Shown here piece after piece: positions 45,914 through 53,912 of a stretch of 64,000 bases of DNA (the stretch's first letter is position 1; every line of letters begins with the position of its first letter). A program made the translations under genes and the position numbers. This DNA is from Streptococcus mitis SK564. GTDB lineage: Bacteria > Bacillota > Bacilli > Lactobacillales > Streptococcaceae. The DNA is taken from positions 1 through 64,000 of the forward strand of contig NZ_AEDU01000014.1 in assembly GCF_000148525.1 (NCBI RefSeq). Direction: 5' to 3'. Under the pieces are notes generated by a model that saw only the letters and a program-made list of their open reading frames with translations, did not search any database and was not told the DNA's origin.

Positions 45914-46553
45914 ATGTATAGACATCTAAATACGACAGAAAAAGCCTTGGGCGATATCTTGAAGCACCTAATTGACTTGCAGATTCCTCTAGTTGGAGGC
46001 GCAGATCACGCTTATAACGAAGCTCTTTATTTTGAGAATTTGGAATGAAATGGATTTGACTCTATTGTGATAAATCAGTAACCTCATGGGATATTCGGAG
46101 GATTGGCGCATTATCAGTGTCACCGAAGAACTAACTGCTCAAGATATCTACCAACTGGGGGAGAAAGCTAATCCCTTTGTACTTGCTGAAGGTACCCGAA
46201 TGGGGAACATCCATCTATCCGTGAAAGATAGTCGAGTAAGAAGTCAGTTTTATCAAAAGGTGTTGGGATTAAGTGAGAAATTTAGCCTACCGAATGCTAG
46301 TTGGTTAGCAAGCAGGAAATACCATCACCACTTGACAATGAATGAGTGGCCTGGAAAAAGTCCAATCAAACGTCAGCAAGGCTTGCCAGGCCTAGCCTAC
46401 TATCTCATTGAGATTACAAGTAAAGAGGAACTCCTCATCATTGACCAGAGTACACCTGAAGTTGAGGCGTCAATCACATGGCTAAACTCAAGAGAGTTAG
46501 AATTTAGTGATCCAGATAGTATCCTAATCCATGTTCGCATATCCAACCAATGA
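45914..46553 (+). pseudogene. Glyoxalase/VOC (CatE-like dioxygenase) pseudogene, N-terminally truncated
   Basis: Two pieces of a two-domain vicinal-oxygen-chelate protein remain. The first (45914-46048) reads ...EKALGDILKHLIDLQIPLVGG-ADHAYNEALYF and meets a TGA where the family has DPEGNG. A frame change follows, and the second domain is open from 46086 to 46553, with GTRMGNIHLSVKDSRVRSQFYQKVLG and KYHHHLTMNEW. The N-terminal half of domain 1 is missing; its loss point coincides with the direct repeat at 45923-45949. Inactive as a whole, though the C-terminal domain could still be expressed. Confidence 0.8.
45923..45949. repeat. Direct repeat copy 2 (possible att site) at the edge of the Rrf2 island
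   Basis: Matches 42231-42257 in 25 of 27 bases (CATCTAAATAC-G-ACAG-A-AAAAGCCTTG). It lies at the truncated 5' edge of the glyoxalase-family pseudogene. 45723-45913 between the SDR gene and the repeat shows no gene. Confidence 0.7.
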
Positions 46554-46735
46554 TCGGCAGGGGTTTCGATTCAATCTGTGACACATCCCGTTTCAAGTTT
46601 TTTGATACAGGATTAAAGGGTCTTTCTTTTTCTACTTCAGATACTTACCTCTGGGCATATACTATTTAAGACAGGTCCCAAAATGAATGGAACTAGGATC
46701 TCTGCTAATGATAGATATGAAATTTTTTAATATTC

Positions 46736-46789
46736 AAAAAGACTCCACCTACTCTATAGGAAATCTACCCTAGAGATGGATGGAGTCTT
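46736..46789 (-). terminator. Terminator of the Mga-like regulator gene
   Basis: AGACTCCA and TGGAGTCT close a long hairpin followed by TTTTT on the minus strand, starting 11 bases after the stop. The preceding 46554-46735 shows nothing recognisable. Confidence 0.8.
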
Positions 46790-46799
46790 CTTTCACTCA

Positions 46800-48278
46800 C
46801 TAATCTAATCGAATAAACATCATGGCATTTAACAAAGATATGAGTGAGACCGTGTTTATATTATTTGAATAGATCAGTCTCTTATTTTCAATCGGAGGAA
46901 TAATAAAATTAGAAATGATGATATCATAAGGCGATTCTTCTAAAGATTCCTTTGATAATTCTAATTCAGTCCAAACTTCAAGTTCAAAATTGTTGCTGCA
47001 ATAATAAGAAAGTGTTTCCGCTACTGATTTTGCATGATACTGATCAAAATTGCTCATAACCAGAACCTTCAGCTTTGGCTGATTTTGTAGTAGATTAAGC
47101 ACCAAATGTTTGGTATGAGTGATGAAGGTATAAGATAGATGATTTACCATCATTGAACTAGAACAAACATCAAGAGTCTCTAAATAGTGATAAAGCTCTT
47201 TTTTTACATCTGAAACAAATTTTGGAAAAATATTTTGAAAGTTCCTGATTGTATTCCCTTTTTGATCAAATAGAATAAACTCAGTGGACAACTCTTGACG
47301 ATGCAGATGTGCGGTGTTATGCAGATGCCAAATCAGATTATCTTTATTCTCAATCTCAATCTGATACTTGACTGAAATCTGATCTATAAAATCACTCAAT
47401 AGATGGTAAGATTTTTCAACATAGCTATCCTTTTTTACGCATTTAAAAAAGAGGCTTTCATCTATGAAAAACATTTTTTGAAAGTAAGACACAAATAATT
47501 GGCAAACAACTTCTTCATCTAAAGAGATATTGTATTCTAATTCAAAATTCTGAGCAACACCTTCTATTCCTTCTGTCTGCATCAAAAAATCCAAACTTTG
47601 ATCGTTAAAAGAGTCTTTCTCTACTTCCATGAAATGACCAAACTTTATTCTATATAGGTTCGTAACTAGGAGTAACTTTAGCATTCTATGAGTTGACAAA
47701 TTCATTGGAAAGCTTGTTTCCCTATAAACCAATTCTAACAATTGAGATAGGGGCTCTGATGAAAAATCTTCAAATGGCCATTCTAGGAAATAATATTTTT
47801 CTGAAAAATATTGTGCAAAAAAGTAACGAATGTCTCTCTCATTTCCAATGATTTGAACAGGGGTCAGACTGATTTCAAATTGAAATTGCTTTTTAATCAC
47901 TTTATTGATTTGGCTAATGATACGATAGAGCGAAGATGAACTGATATAAAATTCTTTACAAATACTCTCAGCTTGACAACCTTCATTAAAGAAGATAAAT
48001 TCTAAAATCGAAAAATGAGTTGAATGCTTAAAGAAATAATGGTAAACCATTTCAATATCACTATCATCGGTATTAATAATGCGTATACCATTAGTAGAAG
48101 AATGAAAAATCAAGTCAGGAAAAGCAGATTTAACATGGGATAGATCATCTTTGACTGCACGTTCTGTACAATTTAGTAACTCTGCTAGTTCAGAACGATG
48201 AAACCATCGTTTATGTTCAAATAATAATTCTAATAATTCTAATTGCCTATGACTTTCTTTAGATAATAAATCTCTCAT
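46800..48278 (-). CDS. Mga-family transcriptional regulator (MgaSpn type)
   Basis: A 492-residue regulator. The N-terminus has two winged helix-turn-helix regions (RSELAELLNCTERAVKDDLSHVKSAFP at about residues 27-53, and SICKEFYISSSSLYRIISQINKVIKK at about 104-129). The middle is PRD-like and the C-terminus EIIB-like, as in Mga/AtxA. It is divergent from the GlsB-AmaP-DUF2273-Gls24-CsbD operon. In pneumococcus R6 the equivalent protein activates that operon from a divergent promoter; that role is carried over by context. Confidence 0.88.
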   Translation of the reverse strand: MRDLLSKESHRQLELLELLFEHKRWFHRSELAELLNCTERAVKDDLSHVKSAFPDLIFHSSTNGIRIINTDDSDIEMVYHYFFKHSTHFSILEFIFFNEGCQAESICKEFYISSSSLYRIISQINKVIKKQFQFEISLTPVQIIGNERDIRYFFAQYFSEKYYFLEWPFEDFSSEPLSQLLELVYRETSFPMNLSTHRMLKLLLVTNLYRIKFGHFMEVEKDSFNDQSLDFLMQTEGIEGVAQNFELEYNISLDEEVVCQLFVSYFQKMFFIDESLFFKCVKKDSYVEKSYHLLSDFIDQISVKYQIEIENKDNLIWHLHNTAHLHRQELSTEFILFDQKGNTIRNFQNIFPKFVSDVKKELYHYLETLDVCSSSMMVNHLSYTFITHTKHLVLNLLQNQPKLKVLVMSNFDQYHAKSVAETLSYYCSNNFELEVWTELELSKESLEESPYDIIISNFIIPPIENKRLIYSNNINTVSLISLLNAMMFIRLD

Positions 48279-48493
48279 GAATGTCTTTCTCTCTTTATAA
48301 ATTATCGGATTTCACCTCTTGCATTATACCACAAAGAATATGTATAGCATGCTATAACGACTTTTACTAAGATCCTTTATTTCGTATAATAACACTACGG
48401 GGGCAATATATAAATAATTTTCTTATTTTACCGTCCATTGAGGGCGTGAATACAGAATCAAATTCAAGTCGAAAGATTATATTTTTAATTTTA

Positions 48494-48589
48494 AAAATTA
48501 TATAATAGCAACAATCAAAGAATTTGATTTTTTTATATTAAAATTATACAATAGCAATAATCAAAGGAATTGATTTATTTTTTGATATT
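48494..48589 (+). promoter_or_regulatory. Duplicated promoter segment upstream of the stress operon
   Basis: Two adjoining 46-50 base units (start 48494 and 48540) share AAAATTATAyAATAGCAAyAATCAAAG and end in T-rich GATTT/GATATT. The first carries TATAAT and the second TACAAT in the same place, so there may be two start sites. The AT-rich, probably curved DNA fits Mga-type binding. 48279-48493 between the divergent genes has no gene. Confidence 0.65.
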
Positions 48590-48615
48590 AAAATAAAAAA
48601 GGAGGGTAAGCAATA

Positions 48616-48849
48616 TTGTGGTCAATCATTGCTGGAGATCTTATTGGACTTGTAGCAGGTAGAATCACTAAAAAAGGTAGTTCTATGGGAATCGTCGCAA
48701 ATGTATTCGCTGGTTTAGTCGGGTCATCTGTAGGACAATCCCTTTTAGGTAGTTGAGGCCCATCCATCGCTGGAATGGCTTTGATCCCATCTATTGCAGG
48801 AGCAGCAATTGTTGTTACTGTAGTATCATTCTTTACAGGTAAAAAATAA
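48616..48849 (+). pseudogene. GlsB/YeaQ/YmgE family membrane protein with in-frame TGA
   Basis: A 78-codon frame begins at a TTG (48616), GGAGGG nine bases upstream; no ATG is in register. Glycine-rich membrane segments are typical (WSIIAGDLIGLVAG, then NVFAGLVGSSVGQSLLGS). Codon 47 is TGA (48754-48756) where the family has Trp (LLGSWGPSLAG). The rest (GPSIAGMALIPSIAGAAIVV...) is intact to TAA. The lesion truncates the last of the predicted helices. First gene of the Mga-linked stress operon. Confidence 0.85.
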
Positions 48850-48927
48850 TTACTTGTAGTAATAAACTATTTTTAAATAGATTAGACGGGTAAAAATAGT
48901 TTAAATGTTAAATCGAAAGGATTGTAT

Positions 48928-49500
48928 ATGTCAAAAGCAAAGAAAATATGTTTCATTATTTTCTGTATTTTAATCTTGACAATTTTCCTTCCTGTTTTGA
49001 TAGATTATCATCAAGTTAGTGATCTAGGCATTCAGCTATTTAGCTGGAGACAGAATCATTTCGTTGAATTTTATCTCTCTAGATATATATTCTGGGGGAT
49101 AGTGGCTCTATCAACTTTAGTTTTGATATCGATGTTAGTTGTGTTGTTTTATCCTAAACGTTATTTGGAAATTCAACTTGAAACTAAAAACGATACATTG
49201 AAATTAAAGAATTCAGCAATCGAAGGTTTTGTTAGAAGTTTGGTGAGTGATCATGGATTGATCAAGAACCCAACTGTTCATGTAAATTTACGAAAAAATA
49301 AATGTTTCGTTCATGTAGAAGGTAAAATTCTTCCTTCGGACAACATCGCTGACAGATGCCAACTAATTCAAAATGAAATAACTAATGGATTGAAGCAGTT
49401 TTTTGGTATTGAGCGTCAGGTTAAACTAGAAGTTCTAGTAAAAGACTACCAGCCTAAACCAAAACCTCAAAACAAAAAGACTGTTAGTCGTGTGAAGTAA
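48928..49500 (+). CDS. amaP: Alkaline shock response membrane anchor protein AmaP
   Basis: A 190-residue protein with two N-terminal transmembrane helices (about residues 5-25 and 50-72) and a soluble C-terminal domain ending in a basic Pro/Lys tail. Start at 48928 with AAAGG upstream. AmaP anchors Asp23/Gls24 proteins at the membrane; both the DUF2273 and Gls24 genes follow directly. Confidence 0.88.
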   Translation: MSKAKKICFIIFCILILTIFLPVLIDYHQVSDLGIQLFSWRQNHFVEFYLSRYIFWGIVALSTLVLISMLVVLFYPKRYLEIQLETKNDTLKLKNSAIEGFVRSLVSDHGLIKNPTVHVNLRKNKCFVHVEGKILPSDNIADRCQLIQNEITNGLKQFFGIERQVKLEVLVKDYQPKPKPQNKKTVSRVK

Positions 49501-49511
49501 GGAAGTAAAAA

Positions 49512-49682
49512 ATGGAATGGCTTAAACAATATCGATATCCAATAATCGCAGGTCTTATAGGCGTATTTCTCGCTTGTTTGATTGTCTCCTTTGGCTTCTT
49601 CAAAACAATATTTGTATTGATTTTAGGAGCACTGGGAGTTGCAGCTGGATTATATATCGAAAAAAACTATATAGATAAATAA
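49512..49682 (+). CDS. DUF2273 family small membrane protein, 56 residues
   Basis: ATG at 49512 after GGAAG. Two hydrophobic helices (YPIIAGLIGVFLACLIVSFG and TIFVLILGALGVAAGLYI) end in IEKNYIDK. This family regularly lies between amaP and asp23 in Firmicutes. Confidence 0.9.
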   Translation: MEWLKQYRYPIIAGLIGVFLACLIVSFGFFKTIFVLILGALGVAAGLYIEKNYIDK

Positions 49683-49721
49683 AAAAAATAAAAATTACTA
49701 ATTTAATTAAAGGAGTTTCAT

Positions 49722-50330
49722 ATGTCAAACGAAAAAAACACAAACACTAACGTAGAAAAGAAAGATGCTACTGCTGTAGCTCACGAAATCAAAGGGGAAC
49801 TTACTTACGAAGATAAAGTTATCCAAAAAATCATTGGTCTGTCACTAGAAAACGTTTCAGGTCTTTTGGGAATCGACGGTGGTTTCTTCTCAAATCTTAA
49901 AGAAAAAATCGTTAACAGCGATGACGTAACAAGTGGTGTTAACGTAGAAGTTGGTAAAACACAAGTTGCAGTTGACTTAAACATTATTGCTGAGTACCAA
50001 AAAAATGTTCCAGCTTTATATTCAGAAATCAGAGAAATCGTATCTTCAGAAGTTGCTAAAATGACTAACTTGGAAGTTGTTGAAATCAACGTAAACGTTG
50101 TCGACATCAAAACTAAAGAACAACATGAAGCAGACTCAGTAAGCCTTCAAGATCGCGTATCTGACGTTGCTGAATCAACAGGAGAATTCGCTTCAGAACA
50201 ATTCGAAAAAGCTAAATCTGGTCTTGGATCTGGTTTCTCAACTGTTCAAGAAAAAGTTAGCGAAGGTGTAGAAGCTGTTAAAGGTGCAGCAACTGGTGTA
50301 GTATCTCACGAAAAAACTCGTGTAAACTAA
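49722..50330 (+). CDS. Asp23/Gls24 family envelope stress response protein
   Basis: A 202-residue protein with the Asp23 domain (residues 20-135: ELTYEDKVIQKIIGLSLENVSGLLGIDG, VGKTQVAVDLNIIAEYQKNVP, NLEVVEINVNVVDIKT) and an extra C-terminal Ala/Glu/Lys-rich helical tail (VSDVAESTGEFASEQFEKAK...). Strong GGAG site. Abundant membrane-associated stress protein anchored by AmaP. Confidence 0.93.
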   Translation: MSNEKNTNTNVEKKDATAVAHEIKGELTYEDKVIQKIIGLSLENVSGLLGIDGGFFSNLKEKIVNSDDVTSGVNVEVGKTQVAVDLNIIAEYQKNVPALYSEIREIVSSEVAKMTNLEVVEINVNVVDIKTKEQHEADSVSLQDRVSDVAESTGEFASEQFEKAKSGLGSGFSTVQEKVSEGVEAVKGAATGVVSHEKTRVN

Positions 50331-50360
50331 GATAAAATAAATATAACAGGAGAAATTATC

Positions 50361-50564
50361 ATGTCAGTAGAAGAAAAATTAAATCAAGCTAAAGGTTCTA
50401 TTAAAGAAGGTGTTGGGAAAGTCATCGGTGATGAAAAAATGGAAAAAGAAGGAGCAGCTGAAAAAGTTGTTTCTAAAGTAAAAGAAGTTGCTGAAGATGC
50501 CAAAGACGCTGTAGAAGGCGCTATCGAAGGTGTTAAAAACATGTTGAGTGGCGACAATAAATAA
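50361..50564 (+). CDS. CsbD family stress protein, 67 residues
   Basis: Starts with [28 protein letters not shown], the CsbD-like motif, and is otherwise a charged amphipathic helix with a [14 protein letters not shown] stretch resembling the tail of the preceding Gls24 protein. Last gene of the stress operon. Confidence 0.92.
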   Translation: MSVEEKLNQAKGSIKEGVGKVIGDEKMEKEGAAEKVVSKVKEVAEDAKDAVEGAIEGVKNMLSGDNK

Positions 50565-50635
50565 GGCTAAAAGTTACTTTATCTTTTTAGTAACATTAGT
50601 CAAAAGAGTCTGAGTCAAAATGATTCTCAGAAAAC

Positions 50636-50675
50636 AAAAAGCTAGAGATTTCCAATTGCGGAACTCTAGCTTTTT
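50636..50675 (+). terminator. Terminator of the stress operon
   Basis: AAAAAGCTAGAG and CTCTAGCTTTTT arms of 12 bases around a 16-base loop, with T runs on both strands. Confidence 0.88.
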
Positions 50676-50975
50676 AATTTTGCCTCTTTCTCTTATTATA
50701 TTTCAGCAGGTTGTTGACCGTTAGTACGAATCCCATGTCAATTCTCACTTGACGCTTACCTCTCAGATGACATCTCTTATAACCACGCAAACCTTTATCT
50801 GCCCAAAGACAGATTTCATATCAATCTTACGTTTAGCGAAAATTTGTCTACCCTTGGAAGATAAAAGTGACTGATATTCTTTAGTTTTTAAACACTGGTA
50901 ACGTTCATTCATATACAGTCCCTTTTGAGGGGCTGATTCAGGTTCATCATCGCAGTCAACATTGATTTCAAGGAT
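50674..50975 (-). pseudogene. IS1182-family transposase remnant (C-terminal)
   Basis: On the minus strand a frame reads ...NVDCDDEPESAPQKG, MNERYQCLKTKEYQSLL, KRKIDMKSVFGQIK. After a one-base shift it continues KRCHLRGKRQVRIDMGFVLTVNN to QN and a stop. This is the conserved C-terminus of IS1182-type DDE transposases. The N-terminus and inverted repeats are gone. Confidence 0.82.
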
Positions 50976-50984
50976 TTTTACTTT

Positions 50985-51440
50985 CTATCTACTCTTTTTC
51001 ATTATGTATTTTCGTATAGGTGTTTCAACAATTTGAACGATTTCAAATCCTTCTTTTTGGTAAAGATTTTGAGCTCTTTGATTTGCCTCGAAGACATTTA
51101 GAGAAATACTATCTATATCTTCATTTGCAAATGCCAAACTAACAAATTTCCTTAAAACTTGGCTACCTAAGCCTTGCCCCTGTTTCTTGGGGGTGATAAA
51201 AAATCTTCCAATATGAAGATTACTGTCTTCTTGCCTGATTTTCTGGATGAGCCCCACAAACTCTTGTCCTTCAAAGATTGAAAAGATTCCTTCCAAATCT
51301 TGCAAAACTTGAATTGTCAAGGGAAAAGGAATCATTGTTCCCATCCATTGTTCTTGAAATGATTTGCCAAGGGAGTTGGACCATTGGCATACGAATTGAG
51401 CATTTTCTGGGCTCACATTTTCTTCAAAACGAATTGTCAT
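50985..51440 (-). CDS. GNAT family N-acetyltransferase, 151 residues
   Basis: Acetyl-CoA motif ITPKKQGQGLGSQVLRKFV (about residues 84-102) and LNVFEANQRAQNLYQKEGF near the end. It begins at 51440 and lies between the IS remnant and cilC, divergent from cilC. Substrate unknown. Confidence 0.9.
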   Translation of the reverse strand: MTIRFEENVSPENAQFVCQWSNSLGKSFQEQWMGTMIPFPLTIQVLQDLEGIFSIFEGQEFVGLIQKIRQEDSNLHIGRFFITPKKQGQGLGSQVLRKFVSLAFANEDIDSISLNVFEANQRAQNLYQKEGFEIVQIVETPIRKYIMKKSR

Positions 51441-51494
51441 CTTGACCTCACTATCTTATCTATATTTCTCCATTATACTACTTCTCCTATTTTT

Positions 51495-51502
51495 TACGAA
51501 TA
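51495..51502 (+). promoter_or_regulatory. Competence cin-box (ComX/SigX site) of cilC
   Basis: TACGAATA preceded by a T-rich run, the exact core of the late-competence promoter. Its end is only seven bases from the cilC ATG. Confidence 0.9.
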
Positions 51503-51509
51503 GATAAGT

Positions 51510-52166
51510 ATGATTGATATTTATTTTTTTCTTGTCGGGAGTATTCTCGCTTCCTTTCTTGGTTTGGTCATTGACCGTTTTCCAGAGCAATCCATTATCA
51601 GTCCACCCAGTCACTGCGATTCCTGTCAGACTCGCTTGCGTCCCTTAGATTTGATTCCTATCCTCTCTCAAATCTTTAATCGCTTTCGCTGTCGCTACTG
51701 CAAGGCACCTTATCCTGTCTGGTATGCCCTTTTTGAACTAGGTTTAGGCCTCCTCTTTCTAGCTTGGTCTTGGGGATTACTTTCCTTGGGACAAGTCATC
51801 CTAATCACTGCTGGTTTGACCTTGGGCATCTACGACTTTCGCCATCAGGAATATCCCTTACTGGTCTGGATGACTTTCCACCTAATCCTCATGGCCTGCT
51901 CTGGCTGGAATCTGGTCATGGTATTCTTCCTTGCTCTTGGCTTTTTAGCTCATTTTATCGATATCCGCATGGGCGCAGGGGATTTTCTCTTTTTAGCTTC
52001 TTGTGCTCTCGTATTTAGTGCGACTGAACTACTAATCTTGATTCAGTTCGCTTCTGCGACGGGAATCCTAGCCTTTCTCCTGCAAAAGAAAAAGGAAAGA
52101 CTTCCTTTCGTGCCTTTCCTCTTACTGGCTGCTTGCATGATTATTTGTGGTAAATTAATATTGTAA
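51510..52166 (+). CDS. cilC: Prepilin peptidase (late competence protein CilC/ComC)
   Basis: A 218-residue A24 aspartic peptidase that cleaves competence pseudopilins at the membrane. N-terminal CDSC...CRYC zinc-type Cys pairs (about residues 37-66), seven hydrophobic helices, and catalytic Asp residues in LGIYDFRHQEYP (about 108) and the GAGD motif (about 156). No Shine-Dalgarno lies upstream, and the cin-box is almost on the start codon. The last about 35 codons are duplicated downstream of the EcsC gene. Confidence 0.93.
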   Translation: MIDIYFFLVGSILASFLGLVIDRFPEQSIISPPSHCDSCQTRLRPLDLIPILSQIFNRFRCRYCKAPYPVWYALFELGLGLLFLAWSWGLLSLGQVILITAGLTLGIYDFRHQEYPLLVWMTFHLILMACSGWNLVMVFFLALGFLAHFIDIRMGAGDFLFLASCALVFSATELLILIQFASATGILAFLLQKKKERLPFVPFLLLAACMIICGKLIL

Positions 52167-52217
52167 ATCGAAACACAATAGTGTATACTAGTTATACTGA
52201 AAACAAGGAGACTTATT

Positions 52218-52934
52218 ATGAAATTCGAATTACCAAACATCAATTTTGAATTACCAAAACTAGATGTCCCAAAAATTGATGAAAGTTCTATGATGCAAGT
52301 CCTAGATTGGGCATACGATACAACTATTAATGGAATTCCTGGCCAAAAAACTATTCAAGAATTAGCAGATGATTATCTTAGGTATGATAATGTTGACACT
52401 GCTATTTCAAAAATGATTACTTTTCAGACTAGCAAGGCGGCTCTATCTGGATTTATTACTGGATTTGGAGGAATTCTAACTCTACCAGTAACTATTCCTG
52501 CAAATATTACATCTGTTATTCTCGTTCAAATGAGAATGATTGCTACTATTGCTTATATGCGTGGATATGATTTAAAAAGTGACCAGGTGCAGACCTTTGT
52601 ATACGCATCGCTTACAGGAACTACTGTAGCTGATATTGCAAAAAAAGCTGGAATTGTCGTTGCTGAAAAATTGGCTCAAGGCATGATTAAAAAAGTTCCT
52701 GGAGAAGTGCTAAAGAAAATCAATCAAGCAGTTGGATTCAGATTAGTCACAAAATTTGGAGAAAAGGGAGTAGTAAATCTAGGAAAAATGATTCCTGTTG
52801 CAGGTGCACTTATTGGTGCAGGAGTTGATACTGTTTCTACACAAGTTATTGCAAATCATGCACTAAGCGTTTTCACACCTAACGGAATTAATCTTGGAGA
52901 TGATTTAATCATTGATATAAGTGAAATACAATAA
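52218..52934 (+). CDS. EcsC family protein, 238 residues
   Basis: AAGGAGAC upstream of ATG 52218. The first 25 residues contain a three-fold ELPN/ELPK/DVPK-like repeat, then the EcsC domain: SKAALSGFITGFGGILTLPVTIPANITSVILVQMRMIATIAYMRGYD around residues 75-120, and a glycine-rich hydrophobic hairpin IPVAGALIGAGVD near 195. EcsC-domain proteins are poorly understood; some are toxin or effector-like in type VII or interbacterial contexts. It lies between cilC and a decayed duplicate of the cilC 3' end, so it looks like an inserted cassette. Confidence 0.85.
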   Translation: MKFELPNINFELPKLDVPKIDESSMMQVLDWAYDTTINGIPGQKTIQELADDYLRYDNVDTAISKMITFQTSKAALSGFITGFGGILTLPVTIPANITSVILVQMRMIATIAYMRGYDLKSDQVQTFVYASLTGTTVADIAKKAGIVVAEKLAQGMIKKVPGEVLKKINQAVGFRLVTKFGEKGVVNLGKMIPVAGALIGAGVDTVSTQVIANHALSVFTPNGINLGDDLIIDISEIQ

Positions 52935-53011
52935 CCCCCTTGTTTCTATCTTAATGTATTTTGTTTATCGATTTAAATACACCATGTTGTTGTTCTCTTA
53001 AAGGGGGGTTA
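52932..53011 (+). other. Long-range inverted repeat after the EcsC gene
   Basis: TAACCCCCTT at the EcsC stop codon can pair with AAGGGGGGTTA at 53001-53011. There is no T run, so a simple terminator is not supported; it may mark the cassette edge. Confidence 0.5.
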
Positions 53012-53048
53012 CACATTTTAAATCTTCTAAACTGATTTCAATAACTAA

Positions 53049-53164
53049 TTCGTAGCTTTCTGCAACAGGAATTCTAGCCTTTCTCCTGCAAAAGAAAAAG
53101 GAAAGACTTCCTTTTCTTGCTCGCTGCTTGTGTGATTATTTTTGGTAAGCTACTGCTTGTTTGA
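53049..53164 (+). pseudogene. Second, decayed copy of the cilC 3' end
   Basis: From TTCTGCAACAGGAATTCTAG to GCTACTGCTTGTTTGA this matches cilC 52048-52166 at most positions but lacks about 16 bases after CTTCCTTT, which breaks the frame. Its last codons would read GKLLLV-stop. It overlaps the 3' end of trpA on the other strand, the arrangement expected of the original cilC-trpA junction. Confidence 0.88.
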
Positions 53165-53912
53165 TAAATTCCTGAATTGGCTCTCCTTGGTGGAGAGCTT
53201 TTACAATTTTCGAACCAACGATAACCCCATCTGACACCGCATTAAAGCGTTCTACATCAGCTTGACTAGATACACCAAATCCTGTCAAGACTGGGATGTC
53301 GGCAACTTGATGCAATTGTGCCAAGTGCTTGTCCAAATCTGCGCGGTAATTGCCTGATTTCCCTGTCACCCCATTGATGGCAACGGCATAGACAAATCCT
53401 TCTGCCCCTTCAATCAATTCTTTCTGGCGCTCAATTCCTGTTGTCAAACTAACTAGAGGAATCAAGGCGATGTCTGTGTTTGCCAAAAATGGCTCTACAA
53501 AGTTGGCATGTTCATGAGGCAGGTCTGGGATAATCAAGCCCTTAACCGCTGTATCTGCCAAATCTTTGACAAAATTCTCTACACCGTACTGAAAGAGGGG
53601 GTTGAAGTAGGTCATAATGGCCAGCGGAACCTCTGTTTGAATGGTTTTCAAGGTTTCAACCAAAGCTTGTGTCGAAGTCCCATGGGCTAGACTGCGCAAG
53701 CCAGCTTCTTCGATAACAGGTCCATCTGCAACAGGGTCTGAAAAGGGAATACCCACTTCAATAGCCGAAACACCCAAATCTTCTAAAAAGTGGATTGTTT
53801 CACCGAGACCACCCAAACCTTTTTCGTGGTCACCAGCCATGATATAGGGAACGAAAATTCCTTTTCCAGTTGCTTTTATAGCGTTTAATTTTTCTGTTAG
53901 TGTCTTAGGCAT
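53136..53912 (-). CDS. trpA: Tryptophan synthase alpha chain
   Basis: A 258-residue TIM barrel cleaving indole-3-glycerol phosphate to indole. Start at 53912 ([11 protein letters not shown]) overlaps trpB by eight bases. Catalytic Glu and Asp lie in [16 protein letters not shown] (about residues 47-60), with the phosphate-binding GFGVSSQ near 210. Last gene of the trp operon. Confidence 0.97.
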   Translation of the reverse strand: MPKTLTEKLNAIKATGKGIFVPYIMAGDHEKGLGGLGETIHFLEDLGVSAIEVGIPFSDPVADGPVIEEAGLRSLAHGTSTQALVETLKTIQTEVPLAIMTYFNPLFQYGVENFVKDLADTAVKGLIIPDLPHEHANFVEPFLANTDIALIPLVSLTTGIERQKELIEGAEGFVYAVAINGVTGKSGNYRADLDKHLAQLHQVADIPVLTGFGVSSQADVERFNAVSDGVIVGSKIVKALHQGEPIQEFIKQAVAYQK

